From contig NZ_FQXD01000001.1 of the NCBI RefSeq assembly GCF_900129865.1, forward strand, positions 124,001-188,000: a DNA stretch of 64,000 bases, written 5' to 3'. Numbering within the stretch: position 1 is the first letter of the stretch; every line of letters begins with the position of its first letter. Under the pieces are notes generated by a model, which saw only the letters and a program-made list of their open reading frames with translations, was not told the DNA's origin and searched no databases. Both the position numbers and the translations under genes were made by a program. The DNA comes from Virgibacillus chiguensis. GTDB taxonomy: Bacteria; Bacillota; Bacilli; Bacillales; Amphibacillaceae. Below are positions 45,449-55,237 of the stretch, piece by piece.

Positions 45449-46924
45449 TCATTTTTCAGGTTGACGATAATTGTTTTTAGGGTGAACAATGCTTGGTCTA
45501 CTATTTGTATATGGTACAGGGATACGAATTAAAGTGTGCAACATAGCTCGTGGATTAAAAGGGATAAATGGCCATAAATAAGGTGTTCGTAAAGATTTAA
45601 GGTGCATTAAAAATAGGAGATGAGCTAAAAATATGGTGATAAAACCAACTAATCCAAATAACCCAGTAACCACCACAAATATAATATTCACTATTTTATT
45701 AGACACGCTTAACTCATAACTGGGAGTAACATAGCCACCTATAGCACTAACAGAGACATACAAAATGACTTCAGGACTGAACATCCCAACATCGATGGCA
45801 ATTTGCCCAATTAAAACCGCTGCAATTAAACCCATTGCGGTTGATAAAGGGGTCGGTGTGTGAATGGCGGCCATTCTAAGGAATTCAATACCAATGACAG
45901 CCATTACTATCTGGACAGGAATCGAGATATTCCCCTCTTCATTCGGTCCAATAAAAGCCAGTTCTTTAGGCAATAAATCCGGTTCCATGACAAGTAATAG
46001 CCATAATGGTAGTAAATACATAGATGCAAAGATAGCCAAAAATCGTATCCAACGAATAAAAGTACCAATTGCTGGTGTTTGACGGTATTCTTCTGCGTGC
46101 TGTAAATGGTGAAAAAATGTGGTCGGTAAAATAATGACACTAGGTGATGTATCCACAATGATTAAAACATGTCCTTCTAATAAATGATTTGCCGCAACAT
46201 CTGGACGCTCTGTATAACGTACTAGTGGATATGGGATCCACTTGCGATCAATAATAAATTCATCAACGGTCTTATCAGCCATTGAAATACCATCAACTTC
46301 AATGTCTTGAATTCGATCTTTAATTAATTGAATCAGCCCTTCATCCGCAACATCATCAATATAGCTTAAGCAAACATCTGTTTTGGATCGTTCTCCTACT
46401 TTCAGCATTTCATTACGCAATCTTGGGTCTCTTATTCTTCTTCTGGTCAAAGCTGTATTTTCAATAATATTTTCAGTATACCCATCTCTAGAACCACGAA
46501 CCACTCGTTCAATATCTGGTTCTTCAGGTGTTCTACCTGGATAATTTCGTACATCTATGACGTAAGCAAACCGCTCTCCGTCAATAAATAAAACAATTAA
46601 ACCCGATAGCATCTGATCTACAGCCTCATCCATTGTTTTTACTTGCTCAACTTGTTGATGTATAAGTCGGTTTTTAATGATTTCTGGAAGCTTTTTACTA
46701 TTGGCTTCATGATCATTTAAATTAACAAGCTCTTTTAATAAGTCTTGGATGATGATTGAATCGCATAATCCTGTCACATAATAAATTTGAATGTCTCGTT
46801 TTAATAGTACAAGCTCACGAAAGCCTAAATCAAAGGAAACACCAATTCCTAATCTTGTTTTCATATAGTTTTCAGTATGTCTTAATCTAGGATTCACAGG
46901 TATTTTTTGATCATGTTGTACCAT
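45449..46924 (-). CDS. spoVAF: Spore germination protein SpoVAF (GerA family)
   Basis: 491 residues: a cytoplasmic N-terminal half of GerA-A type and five to six membrane helices in the C-terminal half (from about 290). Motif-like ENYMKTRLGIGVSFDLGFREL near the N-terminus is characteristic of SpoVAF. In Bacillus it accelerates germination and dipicolinate release. It follows spoVAB directly, with only 184 bases between; the usual AC, AD, AEB and AEA genes are missing. Confidence 0.93.
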   Translation of the reverse strand: MVQHDQKIPVNPRLRHTENYMKTRLGIGVSFDLGFRELVLLKRDIQIYYVTGLCDSIIIQDLLKELVNLNDHEANSKKLPEIIKNRLIHQQVEQVKTMDEAVDQMLSGLIVLFIDGERFAYVIDVRNYPGRTPEEPDIERVVRGSRDGYTENIIENTALTRRRIRDPRLRNEMLKVGERSKTDVCLSYIDDVADEGLIQLIKDRIQDIEVDGISMADKTVDEFIIDRKWIPYPLVRYTERPDVAANHLLEGHVLIIVDTSPSVIILPTTFFHHLQHAEEYRQTPAIGTFIRWIRFLAIFASMYLLPLWLLLVMEPDLLPKELAFIGPNEEGNISIPVQIVMAVIGIEFLRMAAIHTPTPLSTAMGLIAAVLIGQIAIDVGMFSPEVILYVSVSAIGGYVTPSYELSVSNKIVNIIFVVVTGLFGLVGFITIFLAHLLFLMHLKSLRTPYLWPFIPFNPRAMLHTLIRIPVPYTNSRPSIVHPKNNYRQPEK

Positions 46925-47107
46925 ATGTACGGTCCCCTTTTAAATTACAATAATAATGATGCTGATGGAATGTTTTTCCGTAAATAGCCACAGGGAGCTT
47001 GGTTAGAAAAACGGAAACAGGTAACAGAACCTACCTTGCACATTTAACTTTGCTGGGAAACCCAAATAAAATGGGAATAGCAACTTAGATAAATGCGGGT
47101 AAGCAGA

Positions 47108-47548
47108 TTAATGCTTTACAAAATATAACCACTGGAATAAAGAACCTGCTATTTTTCCAAACACAATTGCCATAAGCAGCCATAACAAATATTTTTCAAT
47201 ACCAATCCGTTTATATAATATAGGAAATACATTAAGAACTTCTGCTAATGCAGCTGCAAGCATTCCATTAAAAATACCTTGTAATAGCCCCCATATAGCT
47301 ATAAAAAATACTGAATTGTTCCAAACTACAGACGTAAATGATAAATAGGTTCCGAATAAACTTCCCACAAGAATACATGCTGTATAGATAGGTAGAAACA
47401 TTTCTGTTTTACTTAATTGTATAAGTCTAGGAACAATTCCTAAAATGGTAATAAACGCTACATAACCAGCACCTACAGCAAGCCCTGCACTAAATCCAAT
47501 TAAAGCTTCAAGAAGATGAGTGAGGATGGTCAGCATCGTTGTGTGCAT
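47108..47548 (-). CDS. spoVAB: Stage V sporulation protein SpoVAB
   Basis: 146-residue membrane protein, four to five helices. Matches SpoVAB in GLAVGAGYVAFITILGIVPRL and ALAEVLNVFPILYKRIG. Part of the spoVA system for calcium-dipicolinate uptake into the spore, though AA and AB are dispensable in some species. The first ATG gives a 41-base overlap with spoVAA; an ATG four codons later is possible, and neither has a clear ribosome site, consistent with coupling. Confidence 0.92.
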   Translation of the reverse strand: MHTTMLTILTHLLEALIGFSAGLAVGAGYVAFITILGIVPRLIQLSKTEMFLPIYTACILVGSLFGTYLSFTSVVWNNSVFFIAIWGLLQGIFNGMLAAALAEVLNVFPILYKRIGIEKYLLWLLMAIVFGKIAGSLFQWLYFVKH

Positions 47549-48134
47549 TTTCGTATTGAATTACGTAATCATCTAAATTTCGCTGGTAATTATAAATTTC
47601 TACTTCTAATGGGCTCGGCTCTTCATTAAAGCGTTTATTAAACCAATGATTAAAGAACAACAGCATACCAATTCCTAATCCTAAAGAATAAGGAATTTGC
47701 AACCATAACGGATATTCTTTTTTCTCTCCAGTTAACAAAAAGTGAACTTTTTGATGTACTTCTTGCATACTTACATCATAATGAAAATTCATAATTGTCA
47801 TTGCTGTTCCAACAAAGATTAGTAACCAAACACTAAGAGCAACAAGAACAGAAGGAGACTTTTTGCGCTTATTAATCCGAATTATTGTTTGATCTGGGCC
47901 AATTAATTGAAAATCCAGATCTGGAAAATTACAATTCAAATGTTCAATAACTAAAAAACTGTCAATTACAACAATATTTTTATCTTTTTTACCCAATCGA
48001 TATATTGGTGTGTATTCAATTTCCTTTTTATTTGTATTATTTGTGGATATCACTGCAATATCTTTTAGTTGTAACAATTGATATGCAGTTAATTCCAGGG
48101 TTTTTTTCATTCTTACATAAACTTGGTTGGGCAA
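47508..48134 (-). CDS. spoVAA: Stage V sporulation protein SpoVAA
   Basis: 208 residues: soluble N-terminal region, then two membrane helices (about 105-123 and 155-175, before FNHWFNKRFNEEPSPLEVE). The frame continues 12 codons upstream, but I place the start at TTG after GGAGGGAG: the sequence PNQVYVRMKK then aligns with the B. subtilis N-terminus, and a sigma-G-like promoter lies just ahead. First gene of this shortened spoVA cluster. Confidence 0.9.
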   Translation of the reverse strand: MPNQVYVRMKKTLELTAYQLLQLKDIAVISTNNTNKKEIEYTPIYRLGKKDKNIVVIDSFLVIEHLNCNFPDLDFQLIGPDQTIIRINKRKKSPSVLVALSVWLLIFVGTAMTIMNFHYDVSMQEVHQKVHFLLTGEKKEYPLWLQIPYSLGLGIGMLLFFNHWFNKRFNEEPSPLEVEIYNYQRNLDDYVIQYENAHNDADHPHSSS

Positions 48135-48171
48135 TTTTCTCCCTCCAAACGCTTCGGATACTTGTATCATT

Positions 48172-48201
48172 TAGTATTTACTAAAACCTTAAAATTTACA
48201 C
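48172..48201 (-). promoter_or_regulatory. Candidate sigma-G promoter of spoVAA
   Basis: Minus strand GTGTA, 18-base spacer, AATACTA, each one base off the sigma-G consensus. It would start transcription about 30 bases before the TTG start codon. It overlaps the ATG of the longer frame, arguing against that start. Confidence 0.5.
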
Positions 48202-48415
48202 AGGTTAATTATATTGAAGAATTTTCTATATTTAATTTGCTATAAAAACTGAGAAAACATCTTCTTTTTTGCTTGTACTATTTTCTGTAGCCCAAAGATT
48301 TATTAGGATATATTTCCCCCTCTTAAACTTATCCAACTCGCATCTATCAATTCTTGCGAAAGCACCTTTATATTTTGGAAAAAATCTTCATTCATATTTC
48401 CTATAGTACAAAAAT

Positions 48416-48447
48416 GATCCCATCTACCGTATTTGGCAAATGGGATC
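48416..48447 (-). terminator. Terminator of the spoIIA operon
   Basis: GATCCCAT/ATGGGATC with inner TGCC/GGTA pairing, then ATTTTTG on the minus strand, 17 bases after the sigF stop. Confidence 0.88.
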
Positions 48448-48463
48448 TTACAACTAATTTTAT

Positions 48464-49219
48464 TTAAACATTAATGTATAGTTTCATTTCCTCTAATATT
48501 TTCTTCTCTAATCGAGATACTTGTACTTGCGATATACCTAAACGTTTAGCTACTTCAGATTGCGTTTGATCTTTGTAATAACGCAAATAAACAATGAGTC
48601 TTTCTCTTTCACTTAGGTCGCGAATAGCCTCTTGTAAAGTGATCCTTTCAAACCAATTTGTATCTTGATCGGAAATTTGATCTAATAACGTAATTGGGTC
48701 ACCATCGTTCTCAAATACCGTTTCATGAATAGATTGTGGCGATCTACTTGCTTCCTGTGCATGGATAACTTCTTCCGGTGAAATTTCCAATGCCTCTGAT
48801 AATTCATTTACTGTTGGTGATCTACCGTTTTTTTTCGTTAATTCATCTTTTTTCTTTCGAATTCGGTTCCCAGTTTCTTTTAATGATCGACTAACTTTCA
48901 CAGTTCCATCATCTCGAATAAAACGTTGAATTTCACCAATAATCATTGGCACAGCATACGTGGAAAAACGGACATCATAGGATAAATCAAACTTATCAAT
49001 GGATTTAATGAGACCAATACTTCCAATTTGAAACAAATCGTCTGGGTCATATCCTCTGTTTATAAACCGTTGTACAACCGACCATACAAGGCGCATATTT
49101 TTTTCCACTAATTTATCTCTTGCTACTTTATCCCCTTGCTGACTTTTTTCAATTAGTGTTTTTACTTCCTGATCAGATAGTGAATCGCTCCTATTATCCC
49201 CTTGCACATTAACATTCAT
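48464..49219 (-). CDS. sigF: Forespore sigma factor SigF
   Basis: First forespore-specific sigma factor. 251 residues: region 2 with NMRLVWSVVQRF and GYDPDDLFQIGSIGLIKSIDKFDLSYDVRFSTYAVPMI, region 3, and region 4 with the helix-turn-helix QSEVAKRLGISQVQVSRLEKKIL. Held inactive by SpoIIAB until septation. Last gene of spoIIA, 12 bases after spoIIAB. Confidence 0.97.
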   Translation of the reverse strand: MNVNVQGDNRSDSLSDQEVKTLIEKSQQGDKVARDKLVEKNMRLVWSVVQRFINRGYDPDDLFQIGSIGLIKSIDKFDLSYDVRFSTYAVPMIIGEIQRFIRDDGTVKVSRSLKETGNRIRKKKDELTKKNGRSPTVNELSEALEISPEEVIHAQEASRSPQSIHETVFENDGDPITLLDQISDQDTNWFERITLQEAIRDLSERERLIVYLRYYKDQTQSEVAKRLGISQVQVSRLEKKILEEMKLYINV

Positions 49220-49231
49220 CGCTAAGACCTT

Positions 49232-49675
49232 TCACGATGAGCACATCGTTTTTGCGTTGGTTAATTGTTTGGTCATGTGTACAGTTGTGCCTTGTTCAGG
49301 ATTAGATATAACCTCGACAGTATCCATAAAGTTCTCAATAATCGTAAAACCCATTCCAGATCGCTCTAACTCAGGTTTGGAAGTATATAGTGGCTGGCGT
49401 GCTTCGTCAATATCATCAATCCCAATTCCGTTATCCTTAATAATTAATTCCACTTGTTCATCTATTAACGCACAGGTTATTGTTACTTCATGATGAGGTT
49501 CATTATTATAAGCATGAATAATGCAATTAGTTACAGCTTCTGATACTACTGTTTTAATTTCTGTAAGCTCGTCCATCGTCGGATCAAGCTTACTTACAAA
49601 AGCAGCTACGGTTACTCTGGCAAATGATTCATTTTCACTAACACTTGAAAAGGTAACTGTCATTTCATTTTTCAC
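49232..49675 (-). CDS. spoIIAB: Anti-sigma factor kinase SpoIIAB
   Basis: Binds SigF, and phosphorylates SpoIIAA on serine. 147 residues of GHKL fold: N box [12 protein letters not shown] box [12 protein letters not shown] box [10 protein letters not shown]. Starts with GTG overlapping the spoIIAA stop (GTGA), so it is translationally coupled and made in matched amounts. Confidence 0.97.
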   Translation of the reverse strand: MKNEMTVTFSSVSENESFARVTVAAFVSKLDPTMDELTEIKTVVSEAVTNCIIHAYNNEPHHEVTITCALIDEQVELIIKDNGIGIDDIDEARQPLYTSKPELERSGMGFTIIENFMDTVEVISNPEQGTTVHMTKQLTNAKTMCSS

Positions 49676-50025
49676 GATGCCACCCCCAACGTCTCTAAAG
49701 CAAATTGCTCGTTCTCTTCTAATCGAACAATCTTAAATAATCCTGACATTTCAAACAACCTTCTTACTGGAGGGGAGACAGAACAAACAACCATCTCTCC
49801 TCCTAACTGTAATACTTCCTTATACCTTCCCAACACTACTCCTAGACCAGAACTATCCATAAAATCCATAGCTTCTAAATTTAAAACCACATGTTTAATG
49901 TCATGCTCACACATTACTTCTTTCCATTCTTTACGTAGTTGTTCTGCTTCATGGTGATCTAATTCCCCAGAAAGGCGAACAACTAATACATTCTCTTTAA
50001 CAGCAAATGTTGAATGAAGTCCCAT
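49672..50025 (-). CDS. spoIIAA: Anti-anti-sigma factor SpoIIAA
   Basis: Releases SigF by capturing SpoIIAB when dephosphorylated by SpoIIE. 117 residues of STAS fold; the phosphorylated serine is in [14 protein letters not shown] (about 56-58). I start at the ATG before [13 protein letters not shown]; seven more codons are possible upstream but carry the GGAGGAG ribosome site themselves. First gene of the three-gene operon, behind dacF. Confidence 0.96.
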   Translation of the reverse strand: MGLHSTFAVKENVLVVRLSGELDHHEAEQLRKEWKEVMCEHDIKHVVLNLEAMDFMDSSGLGVVLGRYKEVLQLGGEMVVCSVSPPVRRLFEMSGLFKIVRLEENEQFALETLGVAS

Positions 50026-50063
50026 TGCCTTCGTCTCCTCCTTCATACTGCCATACTTTTATA

Positions 50064-50089
50064 GTTCGAGAATCTAGAATATAAATCCT
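50064..50089 (-). promoter_or_regulatory. Weak sigma-H-like promoter before spoIIAA
   Basis: Minus strand AGGATTT, then CGAAC about 14 bases later. The minus-35 box fits sigma-H; the minus-10 does so poorly. Expected from B. subtilis biology, so kept at low confidence. Confidence 0.3.
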
Positions 50090-50133
50090 GCTCGTTGACA
50101 AAAGAAGAAATAGTTCTGCCAAAATAGAAATAA

Positions 50134-51309
50134 TTAATCATTTTTCGCCATATTTTGCCATACACGCTTCCAAAGAGTACCGAAAGTCGCCTCATGAATA
50201 GTATCTTTAACAGTCAAATTACTTTTAGATAAAATGTTATCTTTATCTTTTATAATAAGCTCACCTACAGAATCCCCTTTTTGAACAGGAAGTTGAATAT
50301 CTTCTTTCATAACCACTTCTGTAGTAATATTGTCAAAAGAATCTCCCCGCTTAAATAATGTACTAATAGATTCTGCAGCAACTACATCCGTTTTTTTGTT
50401 TTCAGCTTTAGTTAGGTTTAGCTCGGTTATTTTATCACCTTTCTCAAATAATTTTTGCGTTTGATAATGGTTAAATGCATAGTCAAGCATTTTAGAAACT
50501 TGTTCATTTCTTTCTTTAGAAGAACTAGCTCCCATAACTACTGCAATAACTCGCATTTCTTCTTTTTCCGCTGTAGCGGACAAACAATATTTTGCTTCAC
50601 TTGTATAGCCTGTTTTTAGCCCATCAACACCTGCATAAAATTTTACTAACCGGTTTGTATTCACAAGCCAAAATTCATTATCTTCCCCTTTACGTAAATA
50701 ATCCTCATAAATGGAGGTGTAGTTAGTAATATCTTCATATTTTAGTAACTCTTTCGACATTACAGCCATATCATGAGCTGTACTATACTGATCATCAGCA
50801 GGAAGCCCTGTTACATTTTGGAATTTTGTGTTTTTTAATCCAAGTTCTTTTACTTTTTGATTCATTTTCTCTACGAAAGCATCTTCACTTCCAGCTATGC
50901 GTTCTGCTAAAGCGACACTAGCATCATTACCAGAAGCTATAGAAATTCCTTTTAATAAGTCATCAACACTCATCTTTTCTCCGGCTTCCAAGAATATTTG
51001 CGACCCTCCCATAGAGGCAGCATGCTCACTTACCCTTACTTGTTCGTTTATTTTTAATTTTTCTTCATCTAATGCTTCCATAATTAATAACAACGTCATA
51101 ATTTTCGTCATACTTGCTGGTGGTAGTTTTTCATGCTCGTTTTTATGGAATAATATCTTTCCAGTGTCGCGCTCCATCAAAAGAGCTGATTTAGCATCTT
51201 CAGCTAACTTTTGATTGGTATTTTCTTTTTCTTCTTCAGCACTTACTAAAGTTACCGCGTTTCCAATGAGAATACAGACAAGGCTGATGATGCATAGAGC
51301 TTTTTTCAT
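50134..51309 (-). CDS. dacF: D-alanyl-D-alanine carboxypeptidase DacF
   Basis: Forespore carboxypeptidase acting on germ-wall and cortex peptidoglycan. 391 residues: signal peptide (about 1-24, ending VSA), SxxK in PPASMTKIM (about 65), SGN in IASGNDASVAL, KTG in DGLKTGYTSEA, then a beta-rich C-terminal domain and an amphipathic membrane helix. ATG after TTGGAGGG; a longer frame is rejected. Upstream of spoIIAA as in B. subtilis. Confidence 0.95.
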   Translation of the reverse strand: MKKALCIISLVCILIGNAVTLVSAEEEKENTNQKLAEDAKSALLMERDTGKILFHKNEHEKLPPASMTKIMTLLLIMEALDEEKLKINEQVRVSEHAASMGGSQIFLEAGEKMSVDDLLKGISIASGNDASVALAERIAGSEDAFVEKMNQKVKELGLKNTKFQNVTGLPADDQYSTAHDMAVMSKELLKYEDITNYTSIYEDYLRKGEDNEFWLVNTNRLVKFYAGVDGLKTGYTSEAKYCLSATAEKEEMRVIAVVMGASSSKERNEQVSKMLDYAFNHYQTQKLFEKGDKITELNLTKAENKKTDVVAAESISTLFKRGDSFDNITTEVVMKEDIQLPVQKGDSVGELIIKDKDNILSKSNLTVKDTIHEATFGTLWKRVWQNMAKND

Positions 51310-51477
51310 TGTTTTCCCTCCAATATTCCTATGTAGGTTATCCATTTTTAACCGATATAGATGCTTTAGTTTCTATTCAGACGTCATACATATAGGCTAA
51401 CCAAATTAGGCATTTTTTATACCAGAATATTGGAGATAAGTTTACTTTATATGCTTACTTTAAAAGTAGTTTTTTAG

Positions 51478-51545
51478 AAAGACTTGGCGATCGCCAAGTC
51501 TGTATGGGGATAAAACATCGTCGTTTTACTTATACTATAAACCTA
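51478..51545 (+). repeat. Palindromic intergenic element, copy R8
   Basis: GACTTGGCGATCGCCAAGTC is a perfect 20-bp palindrome, followed by TATGGGGATAAAAC and GTCGTTTTACTTATACTAT. This is the most complete plus-strand copy and the best reference for the family. Confidence 0.75.
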
Positions 51546-51576
51546 ATCTTATGCTTTCCTAATAGCACAAAAATAA

Positions 51577-51599
51577 ATGGCTCGCATTGAGCGAGCCAT
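51577..51599 (-). terminator. Terminator downstream of pdp
   Basis: Perfect 9-bp stem ATGGCTCGC/GCGAGCCAT, 5-base loop, then TTATTTTTG on the minus strand. It lies about 200 bases past the pdp stop. Confidence 0.82.
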
Positions 51600-51803
51600 C
51601 ACTTATCTTGACATAGTTTCCTAACCTAAGGAAGGAAAGTTTGTTAAACTAGTTTTTCGTCAAGATGTAGAAAATTTCACCTGTTTTATATCTAGAAATA
51701 AACGAAAGCTTTTCGTTCTCTAGAGACTAAAAATCATGATTGCAAAATCGTACTCTTGCATATAGGCTTCAATTCAAACCAGTTAAGGTAAAAAAACCTA
51801 TTT

Positions 51804-53111
51804 TTATGATTCTGTAATCATACCATGAATTAATGTTGGTGCTTTTATTTCATTTGTGGAAATAGTAATACTATTGTAAAGCTTCTCTTTAACATCGTTA
51901 ATTTCTTCTGTATTTGCATAGATTGTAAGTAAAGATTCTCCTTCTTGCACACTGTCTCCAATCTTCTTATTTAAAACAAGACCAACCGCTAAGTCAATTA
52001 CTGCATCTTTCGTTGCTCTGCCAGCACCTAGCATCATCGCTGCCGTTCCAATGTCATCAGCTATGATTTCAGAGATTTTTCCGGAACTTTTAGCAGGCAG
52101 TTCTATTTTATAAGATGCTTGGGGTAAAGTTTCCGGATGATCGACTACAGAAGCATTTCCACCTTGAGATTCAAGAAAAATCTTAAATTGCTGTAATGCC
52201 TTTCCATTATGCAGGTTCGCTTCTAATTTCTTGCGCGCCTCATCAATTGTATCAGCTTGCTCTGCCAAAACAACCATTTGGCTTCCTAATGTTAAGCAAA
52301 GCTCCGTTAAATCTTCTGGCCCTTTTCCTTGCAATGTTTCAATTGCTTCTTTTACTTCTAAGGCGTTTCCAATTGCTTGACCCAGTGGTTGACTCATATC
52401 AGAAATAACCGCCATCGTATTTCTTCCTACTTTATTTCCTATTGTAACCATAGCCGTTGCAAGTTCCTTAGCATCTTCTAACTCTTTCATAAAAGCCCCA
52501 GCGCCCGTTTTCACATCAAGAACGATAGCATCTGCACCTGAAGCAATCTTTTTACTCATAATAGAACTAGCAATCAGCGGTATTGAATTTACTGTTGCCG
52601 TAACATCTCTCAAACCATAAATTTTCTTATCAGCTGGAGTAAGATTGCCTGACTGACCTACGACTGCTACTTTGTTTTTATTAACTAAGTCTATAAATTC
52701 ATCATTGGATATTTCAACATGAAAGCCCGGCACAGACTCCAATTTATCAATTGTACCACCTGTATGACCTAGTCCTCTTCCACTCATTTTAGCTACCGGT
52801 ACACCTACAGAAGCAACGAGTGGTGCAAGAATTAACGTTGTTGTATCACCAACACCTCCAGTGGAATGCTTATCTACTTTTATTCCTTGAATAGCAGATA
52901 AATCAATCTGATCCCCAGATTCGACCATAGCTTGGGTCAACTCAGCACGTTCTTGATCATTCATATCTTGAAAATAAATTGCCATTAATAGAGCACTAAC
53001 TTGATAATCAGGAATTTCTCCATTCGTATAACCTTGAATAAAAAATTGAATTTCGTCTTTTGTTAACGCTTGATTGTCTCGTTTTTTTTCAATAATGTCA
53101 TACATACGCAT
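51804..53111 (-). CDS. pdp: Pyrimidine-nucleoside phosphorylase
   Basis: Phosphorolyses uridine, thymidine and deoxyuridine. 435 residues: [16 protein letters not shown] (about 79-94) is the thymidine/pyrimidine phosphorylase signature and phosphate site, followed by [17 protein letters not shown]. Start at the ATG giving MRMYDII, matching the family; it overlaps the punA end by a few bases. Last gene of deoB-punA-pdp. Confidence 0.96.
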   Translation of the reverse strand: MRMYDIIEKKRDNQALTKDEIQFFIQGYTNGEIPDYQVSALLMAIYFQDMNDQERAELTQAMVESGDQIDLSAIQGIKVDKHSTGGVGDTTTLILAPLVASVGVPVAKMSGRGLGHTGGTIDKLESVPGFHVEISNDEFIDLVNKNKVAVVGQSGNLTPADKKIYGLRDVTATVNSIPLIASSIMSKKIASGADAIVLDVKTGAGAFMKELEDAKELATAMVTIGNKVGRNTMAVISDMSQPLGQAIGNALEVKEAIETLQGKGPEDLTELCLTLGSQMVVLAEQADTIDEARKKLEANLHNGKALQQFKIFLESQGGNASVVDHPETLPQASYKIELPAKSSGKISEIIADDIGTAAMMLGAGRATKDAVIDLAVGLVLNKKIGDSVQEGESLLTIYANTEEINDVKEKLYNSITISTNEIKAPTLIHGMITES

Positions 53112-53116
53112 ATTTA

Positions 53117-53947
53117 TCAACCTAACCTTTCCGGAATTTTTACAATTACTTGCTTAACAAATTGCAGAAATGATTCTTTCACTCGTTCTGTAGTTTCAAT
53201 TACTTCATCATGGGTTAATGGCTGATCAAGAATACCTGCTGCCATATTTGAAATGCAAGAAATACCAAGGACATCCATACCAGCATGCGCTGCAACAATA
53301 ACTTCAGGAACCGTTGACATCCCAACAGCATCGCCACCTAACGTTCGAAGCATACGAACTTCAGCAGGCGTTTCATATGAAGGGCCTGTATTGCCAACAT
53401 ACACCCCTTTTTGAATTGGTAAACCAATGTCCTTAGCGCAAGATTCAGCATGTGCAATTAATTTTTTACTGTACACTTCCGACATATCGGGAAATCTTAC
53501 TCCTAATTGATTATCATTCTTACCAATTAATGGATTGGCTCCCATGTTATTGATATGATCTGTAATAAGCATAAGATCTCCAGGGCGAAATTGTTCATTT
53601 ACGCCACCAGCCGCATTGGTAACAAGAAGAGTCTCCATTTCAAGCTCTTTAAAAACACGAACAGGAAAAGTAACTTGTTGCATTGGATATCCTTCATAAT
53701 AATGAAACCGTCCTTGCATGGCAATAACTGGTTTTCCTTTTAATAATCCTGAGACTAATTGCCCTTTATGACCTGATACCGTTGATACTGGAAAATGTGG
53801 TATTTCGTTATATGGAATAACTACTGCATCTTCAATTTCATCCGCTAACACGCCTAACCCTGATCCTAGAATTAAACCTATTTTAGGTTGATGTTGTATT
53901 TTTTGTTGTATAAACGTGCTTGCTTGCTTTATTGCTTCTGGATTCAT
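53117..53947 (-). CDS. punA: Purine nucleoside phosphorylase PunA
   Basis: Trimeric PNP cleaving guanosine and inosine and their deoxy forms with phosphate. 276 residues: [12 protein letters not shown] (about 28-39), [18 protein letters not shown], the substrate segment VTNAAGGVN, and the specificity loop near [14 protein letters not shown]. Sixteen bases after deoB. The 53,117 stop lies within the first bases upstream of pdp. Confidence 0.96.
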   Translation of the reverse strand: MNPEAIKQASTFIQQKIQHQPKIGLILGSGLGVLADEIEDAVVIPYNEIPHFPVSTVSGHKGQLVSGLLKGKPVIAMQGRFHYYEGYPMQQVTFPVRVFKELEMETLLVTNAAGGVNEQFRPGDLMLITDHINNMGANPLIGKNDNQLGVRFPDMSEVYSKKLIAHAESCAKDIGLPIQKGVYVGNTGPSYETPAEVRMLRTLGGDAVGMSTVPEVIVAAHAGMDVLGISCISNMAAGILDQPLTHDEVIETTERVKESFLQFVKQVIVKIPERLG

Positions 53948-53962
53948 ACGCGATTCCCCCTA

Positions 53963-55144
53963 CTATTTTTTAATGCTATTTAAGAAGCTTGTTCCATGTT
54001 TTGGCATTGAAACTTCAAAATTTTCAGCAATGGTTGCACCAATATCAGCAAAAGTTTCACGTATTGGTAACTCTTCCCCTTCTTGTATACCATTATGATA
54101 AACAAGTAGTGGAACAAACTCTCTAGTGTGATCTGTACCATGGTGAGTTGGATCATTACCGTGATCAGCGGTTATAATTAATAAATCATTATCCCGTAGT
54201 TTCTCTAGTACTTCTGGGAGTCGATCATCATAAGCTTCCAAAGCTTCAGCATAACCGTCAGGGTCACGACGATGTCCGTACTTCGCATCGAAGTCAACTA
54301 AATTCAAAAAGCTGATTCCATTAAAGTCTTCTTCCATAGATTCGACTAATTTTGTCATTCCGTCATCATTATCTTTTGTACGTACTGCTACCGTAACCCC
54401 TTCCCCATCATAAATATCAGAGATTTTTCCTAAAGCAATGACATCGTATTGATTATCCTTTAATTCATTCATAACTGTTCTACCAAACGGCTTTAAAGCA
54501 TAGTCATGGCGATTTGCAGTTCGTTCAAAGGCACCTGGTTTACCAATAAACGGTCTAGCTATCACACGGCCAACCATATACTTTTCATCTAATGTTAGCT
54601 TTCGTGCTATCTCACAAATACGATACTGTTCATCAATTGGAATGATTTCTTCATGTGCAGCGATCTGCAAAACAGAATCTGCGGAAGTATATACAATTAA
54701 CGCACCCGATTCCATATGTTCTTCGCCAAGTTCTTCAATAATTTTCGTACCAGACGCTGGTTTATTTCCAATTACTTTACGACCCGTTTGTTTTTCCAAT
54801 TCTTGAATAAGTTCAGCTGGAAAGCCCTCTGGAAAAGTGCGAAACGGCTGTTCAATATGAAGCCCCATTATTTCCCAATGACCTGTCATCGTATCTTTCC
54901 CATTCGAAGCTTCTTTCATTTTTGTATAATGTGCTTTTGGAGAATCCGCTTTCTCAATTCCTTGAATTTCTCTAATATTACTTAAACCTAAGCTCCCCAT
55001 ATACGGCATATGAAGTCCATTCCGATGTGCTGCAATATGTCCTAAAGTATCAGCCCCCTTATCATTAAATTTTTCAGCGTCTGGCGCTTCTCCAATACCT
55101 ACAGAATCCATTACTACAAGAAAAATACGTTTAAATTTTTGCAA
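53963..55144 (-). CDS. deoB: Phosphopentomutase
   Basis: Interconverts (deoxy)ribose-1-phosphate and 5-phosphate, joining nucleoside breakdown to central metabolism. 393 residues of alkaline-phosphatase superfamily: metal-binding [13 protein letters not shown] (about 11-23), KDTMTGHWE (catalytic Thr), and [18 protein letters not shown] (about 326-343). Its product feeds on those of PunA and Pdp encoded next door. Also called drm. Confidence 0.97.
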   Translation of the reverse strand: MQKFKRIFLVVMDSVGIGEAPDAEKFNDKGADTLGHIAAHRNGLHMPYMGSLGLSNIREIQGIEKADSPKAHYTKMKEASNGKDTMTGHWEIMGLHIEQPFRTFPEGFPAELIQELEKQTGRKVIGNKPASGTKIIEELGEEHMESGALIVYTSADSVLQIAAHEEIIPIDEQYRICEIARKLTLDEKYMVGRVIARPFIGKPGAFERTANRHDYALKPFGRTVMNELKDNQYDVIALGKISDIYDGEGVTVAVRTKDNDDGMTKLVESMEEDFNGISFLNLVDFDAKYGHRRDPDGYAEALEAYDDRLPEVLEKLRDNDLLIITADHGNDPTHHGTDHTREFVPLLVYHNGIQEGEELPIRETFADIGATIAENFEVSMPKHGTSFLNSIKK

Positions 55145-55237
55145 TGATGTTCCCTCCTTCTATTAGTTATGTTCCCGAAATTAAGAGAAACTATGTTTAC
55201 GTTCCATGTTGTAGGATGTCAGACAACTCAGTAGAAA

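Larger units (their letters stand above)
51310..51803. other. Gene-free stretch between dacF and pdp
   Basis: Contains a copy of the dispersed element and the downstream terminator of the nucleoside operon. The 200 bases between that terminator and the pdp stop contain no supported gene, so the pdp transcript may have a long 3' tail. Confidence 0.5.

Noticed and set aside
45907-46158. 83-residue minus-strand frame in spoVAF
   Set aside because: Out-of-frame overlap with spoVAF; no independent start signals.
51310-51430. Sigma-F promoter for dacF
   Set aside because: Only a partial minus-10 match and a poor minus-35 could be found, not enough to call.
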